Positions 5,894 through 8,230 of a stretch of 8,230 nucleotides of DNA are shown piece by piece. The notes below the pieces were generated by a model. It saw only the letters and a program-made list of their open reading frames with translations, was not told the origin of the DNA and did no database searches. The stretch is taken from positions 1 through 8,230 of the forward strand of contig QIDN01000263.1 in assembly GCA_003229345.1 (NCBI GenBank), read 5' to 3'. This DNA is from Nitrospirota bacterium (GTDB lineage: Bacteria; Nitrospinota; Nitrospinia; Nitrospinales; Nitrospinaceae). Within the stretch, counting starts at the first letter, position 1. The number at the start of each line of letters is the position of its first letter. The position numbers were made by a program, and so were the translations under genes.

Positions 5894-6832
5894 ATGTCGG
5901 ATTCCTTTTCCAAAAAGATCACCATTGGAACACGCGGCAGCCCTCTGGCTCTCTGGCAGGCTCACTGGATTAAATCCCAGTTGGAATCCTTGCATGACGA
6001 TTTGACTGTCGATCTAGTCAAAATCAAAACCTCCGGCGACAAAATTCAGGATGTTCCTCTCGCCAAAGTGGGAGGCAAGGGACTCTTCACCAAGGAGATT
6101 GAAGAGAGCATGTTGCGTTATGAAACCGATATCGCGGTTCACAGTATGAAAGATGTTCCCATTCAATTTCCTCCCAGCTTGACGCTATCGGTGGTGACTG
6201 AACGGGAAGACCCGCGTGACGCGTTGATTTCCAGGAAAAATTTAAAACTGGATGATCTTCCGAAAGGCGCCAAGGTCGGTACCGGCAGTTTCCGCAGAAC
6301 CACTCAACTTTTGCATTACCGCCCAGACCTGGAAGTGATTCCCATGCGCGGCAACGTCCAGACCCGGCTGAACAAACTGGAGTCGGAAGGATTGGATGCC
6401 ATCATCCTCGCCGCCGCGGGACTGATACGCCTGGACATGGCCGACCACATCACCGAATACATCGAACCCGAAATCATGCTGCCGGGAGGAGGGCAGGGAG
6501 CCGTCGGCATTGAATCCCGGAAGGAAGACCTGAGGACCATGAACCTGATTTTCCCGCTGGACCATGAGGAATCGCATCGCGCATTGGAAGCCGAGCGTAG
6601 TTTTTTGACCCGGCTGGAAGGTGGGTGTCAGGTGCCCATCGGAGTCTATGCGACGATTGATGGTGATTCCCTGCATTTGCGCGGTTTAGTGGGGAGCCTG
6701 GACGGCAAGCAGATACTGAAAACTGAAAGGAAAGGATCCGTGGAAGATCCCCGGGCGATTGGATTTCAACTGGCCGGAGAAATTCTGGAAATGGGCGCGG
6801 ACAAGATATTGAAAGAAGTTTACGGGACTTAA
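5894..6832 (+). CDS. hemC: Hydroxymethylbilane synthase (porphobilinogen deaminase)
   Basis: HemC joins four porphobilinogen molecules into the linear tetrapyrrole hydroxymethylbilane in the cytoplasm, using a covalently bound dipyrromethane cofactor. The 312-residue length is typical. Visible landmarks are GTRGSPLAL (12-20), GGKGLFTKEIE (60-70), HSMKDVP with catalytic D87, the substrate-binding FRR with R134 and R135, MRGNVQTRL (151-159) and GGCQVPIG with cofactor cysteine C245. Two small departures from the common pattern are GTGSFRR (usually GTSSLRR) and LPGGGQGA (usually LPA.GQGA); key arginines are kept. The ATG directly follows the hemA TGA (TGAATG) without a good ribosome site, so stop-restart coupling is likely. 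It is the last gene of the operon and converges on the dehydrogenase gene 23 bp away. That AT-rich gap contains no clear terminator. Confidence 0.97.
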   Translation: MSDSFSKKITIGTRGSPLALWQAHWIKSQLESLHDDLTVDLVKIKTSGDKIQDVPLAKVGGKGLFTKEIEESMLRYETDIAVHSMKDVPIQFPPSLTLSVVTEREDPRDALISRKNLKLDDLPKGAKVGTGSFRRTTQLLHYRPDLEVIPMRGNVQTRLNKLESEGLDAIILAAAGLIRLDMADHITEYIEPEIMLPGGGQGAVGIESRKEDLRTMNLIFPLDHEESHRALEAERSFLTRLEGGCQVPIGVYATIDGDSLHLRGLVGSLDGKQILKTERKGSVEDPRAIGFQLAGEILEMGADKILKEVYGT

Positions 6833-6855
6833 AGTATTAGTTTAACCTATAATGT

Positions 6856-8124
6856 TTAAAGCCAGATATCGTCCGGATGGTCCAGCCGCTCCTGCGCCAG
6901 CTTTTGAGCTTCTTCCCGAAAAACTAGATCGCCATCCTTTTGATCACTCAAGCGATTCATCAAAGTCCGAATATTGTTGGATACGGTATTGGTGATCAGC
7001 CGGTCCACATAGGTCTTTCCATCTTCTCCCTGTGAAAGAACTTGCTCCCGGTACGACCCATCCATCGTCATCTTAAGCTCCACCGCACACCCCATCACTC
7101 CGCCTACATTCACGATGAAATCCGAATAGGAAACAATGCCGCGCCGGTTGTGCAGATAGTATTCCGTCATTTTATTGCTCGGGGCGTTGGCTCCCTGAAA
7201 AATTTTGCGGCATTGAATGCGATCCGCATTGCGGGCGGTGATGGCATCGGGCCGGGCGGCGGGGATCAAAATATCGCAGGGCGCTTCCAACAACCAGTCG
7301 ATTTGATCCGGGCCGAACCGTTTTTCCACTTTGCCGGAATAGTTGGATATGCCACCGGGCCGGCGTCGCACGGAATTCAGCTCCTCAACATCCAATCCAC
7401 GCGAATGCCACAACGCGCCATGAATATCGGACGCCCCGATGATCACCGCTCCGACATCGCTGAGCTTGGAGGCGGTGACGGAACCCACGTTGCCATATCC
7501 CTGAATGACCACTTGTGCACCCTTGAGTTTAAAGTCTGACTCCAGTTCCTCGACCGTACGGATCGCCGCAAATAAACTGTGAGCGGTCAGGCCCCATTCA
7601 TCAATCGGGATGCCGCCTTTGTCAGGAGGACGCGATGCTCCGCCGCGCATGTGGTGAGGGGTTCCCAACCGTTCGGAAAAATATTCGTAGATTTGCTGAA
7701 TGTCCGTTTCATCCGTCCCCATGTCCGGCGCCGGGATATATTGGTCGACGGAGAACAGGGCTTCTGCGAACAGGCCGATCAAATCCCGCTTCATGCCGGG
7801 GTTCCGCGCCATCTCCACCGGGTCGCACACAATGCCCGCTTTGCCCCCGCCGAAGGGCAGGTTGGCGGCGCTGTTTTTAAGAGTCATCGCCCGGGCCAGT
7901 CGACGCACTTCGCCGAGTGTCACATCCGGGGCTATGCGAATCCCTCCCAGACCGGGACCGCGCTGTGTGTCATCCACCACCACGAACCCCCAGATGTTTC
8001 CGGTCGCCGGGTCCACCACGCGAATCAATTGCTCCGCTGTGCCGTCGTCGTCGGCTGGAAACCGGATCGTTTCGTCCCTGGCGTCACACGGCTCGAGCGT
8101 AAGCTTCTTTGGGAGTTGAGTCAC
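6856..8124 (-). CDS. Glu/Leu/Phe/Val dehydrogenase family enzyme, substrate uncertain
   Basis: The family deaminates an L-amino acid to the 2-oxo acid with NAD(P), reversibly. The 422-residue protein has the N-terminal catalytic domain with GPGLGGIR (56-63), MTLKN (K83), FGGGKAGI with catalytic K95 and PAPDMGTD with D134. A Rossmann domain follows with GYGNVGS (209-215) and the strand-end ASD (D233). Then come QGANAP (310-315) and the returning NVGGVMG segment (339-345). Glutamate dehydrogenases carry a lysine in KGGIR that grips the side-chain carboxylate; here it is L59, as in leucine dehydrogenase GPALGG. The matching pocket serine is C346, and the usual ATGxG loop reads LTAHS (179-183). 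This argues against glutamate and for another, perhaps hydrophobic, substrate. The GTG at 8124 is the first start codon after an in-frame stop 15 nt upstream, so the start is well fixed; the ribosome site is weak. Confidence 0.93.
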   Translation of the reverse strand: MTQLPKKLTLEPCDARDETIRFPADDDGTAEQLIRVVDPATGNIWGFVVVDDTQRGPGLGGIRIAPDVTLGEVRRLARAMTLKNSAANLPFGGGKAGIVCDPVEMARNPGMKRDLIGLFAEALFSVDQYIPAPDMGTDETDIQQIYEYFSERLGTPHHMRGGASRPPDKGGIPIDEWGLTAHSLFAAIRTVEELESDFKLKGAQVVIQGYGNVGSVTASKLSDVGAVIIGASDIHGALWHSRGLDVEELNSVRRRPGGISNYSGKVEKRFGPDQIDWLLEAPCDILIPAARPDAITARNADRIQCRKIFQGANAPSNKMTEYYLHNRRGIVSYSDFIVNVGGVMGCAVELKMTMDGSYREQVLSQGEDGKTYVDRLITNTVSNNIRTLMNRLSDQKDGDLVFREEAQKLAQERLDHPDDIWL

Positions 8125-8139
8125 AGGCTCAAAATAGGG

Positions 8140-8230
8140 TTATTTCAGTTTTTTGACATCCGCGATCCAGGGTTCGTATCGCCGACCATAGTTCAGGGTC
8201 ACCTGGTATCGCGGTTCCACATCCGACAGG
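8140..8230 (-). CDS. C-terminal end of an unidentified gene (partial, cut by right edge)
   Basis: On the minus strand one frame is open from the right edge to a TAA at 8142-8140. It gives 29 residues with a protein-like mix ending in YEPWIADVKKLK and containing YQVTLNYGRRY. The other two frames stop or are less protein-like. I do not recognise the family from this tail. It is codirectional with the dehydrogenase, whose GTG starts 15 nt after this stop and in the same frame, so the two probably share a transcript. Confidence 0.6.
   Translation of the reverse strand, partial: LSDVEPRYQVTLNYGRRYEPWIADVKKLK

Noticed and set aside
7042..7539. 165-residue plus-strand frame inside the dehydrogenase gene, with another at 7700-8119
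   Set aside because: They are shadows of the GC-rich minus-strand gene, which has complete family motifs.
1..8230. tRNA or rRNA genes, CRISPR arrays, insertion sequences, attachment sites, phage genes
   Set aside because: No cloverleaf, rRNA-like stretch, spaced direct repeats, transposase or integrase was seen. All long coding regions are accounted for by housekeeping families and one pentapeptide protein.

Overview
The window is dense, ordinary bacterial chromosome: seven complete protein genes and two gene ends cut by the window edges. There are no RNA genes, insertion sequences or CRISPR arrays. The organism looks like a mid-GC Gram-negative bacterium. The rpiB-glyA-nrdR cluster and the CcsA/HemX-like gene-hemA-hemC cluster are arrangements I associate with Deltaproteobacteria and relatives such as Nitrospinota; this taxonomic hint is an inference, not a sequence match. 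Heme precursor is made by the C5 (glutamyl-tRNA) route, because hemA encodes glutamyl-tRNA reductase rather than ALA synthase.

Layout. Positions 1-51 may hold the tail of an upstream plus-strand gene. After a spacer of about 190 bp with weak promoter-like and terminator-like signals comes a GTG-started pentapeptide-repeat protein (245-1132), an uninterrupted right-handed beta-helix of 47 pentapeptides. A 330-bp non-coding region (1133-1462) follows. It carries the best sigma70-type promoter of the window (TTGACA, 17 bp, TACTAT), with its -35 box inside an interrupted dyad, and then a leader of about 190 nt ending in a hairpin just before the rpiB ribosome binding site. The metabolic operon rpiB (1463-1942), glyA (1944-3197) and nrdR (3204-3665) is tightly packed, with gaps of 1 and 6 nt.

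A 159-bp spacer (3666-3824) has an extended -10 promoter candidate lying inside a strong 33-nt dyad (8 + 5 bp arms), just before a second operon. That operon holds a CcsA/HemX-family membrane protein (3825-4616), hemA (4619-5893) and hemC (5894-6832), again with gaps of 0-2 nt and almost no Shine-Dalgarno sequences. The membrane protein has lost the tryptophans of the WWD heme-handling motif, so a HemX-like role beside HemA is more likely than cytochrome c synthesis. hemC converges on a minus-strand Glu/Leu/Phe/Val dehydrogenase gene (8124-6856). Its substrate-pocket residues do not match glutamate dehydrogenase. It sits 15 nt behind the end of another minus-strand gene cut by the right edge.

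Functionally the core is central metabolism: pentose phosphate isomerisation, serine/glycine/one-carbon exchange, control of ribonucleotide reductase and the first steps of tetrapyrrole synthesis, followed by an amino-acid dehydrogenase. I see no clearly new multi-gene system. The points most worth a second look are the degenerate CcsA/HemX protein, the dehydrogenase's substrate pocket, the very regular pentapeptide helix, and the two dyads that overlap the operon promoters.
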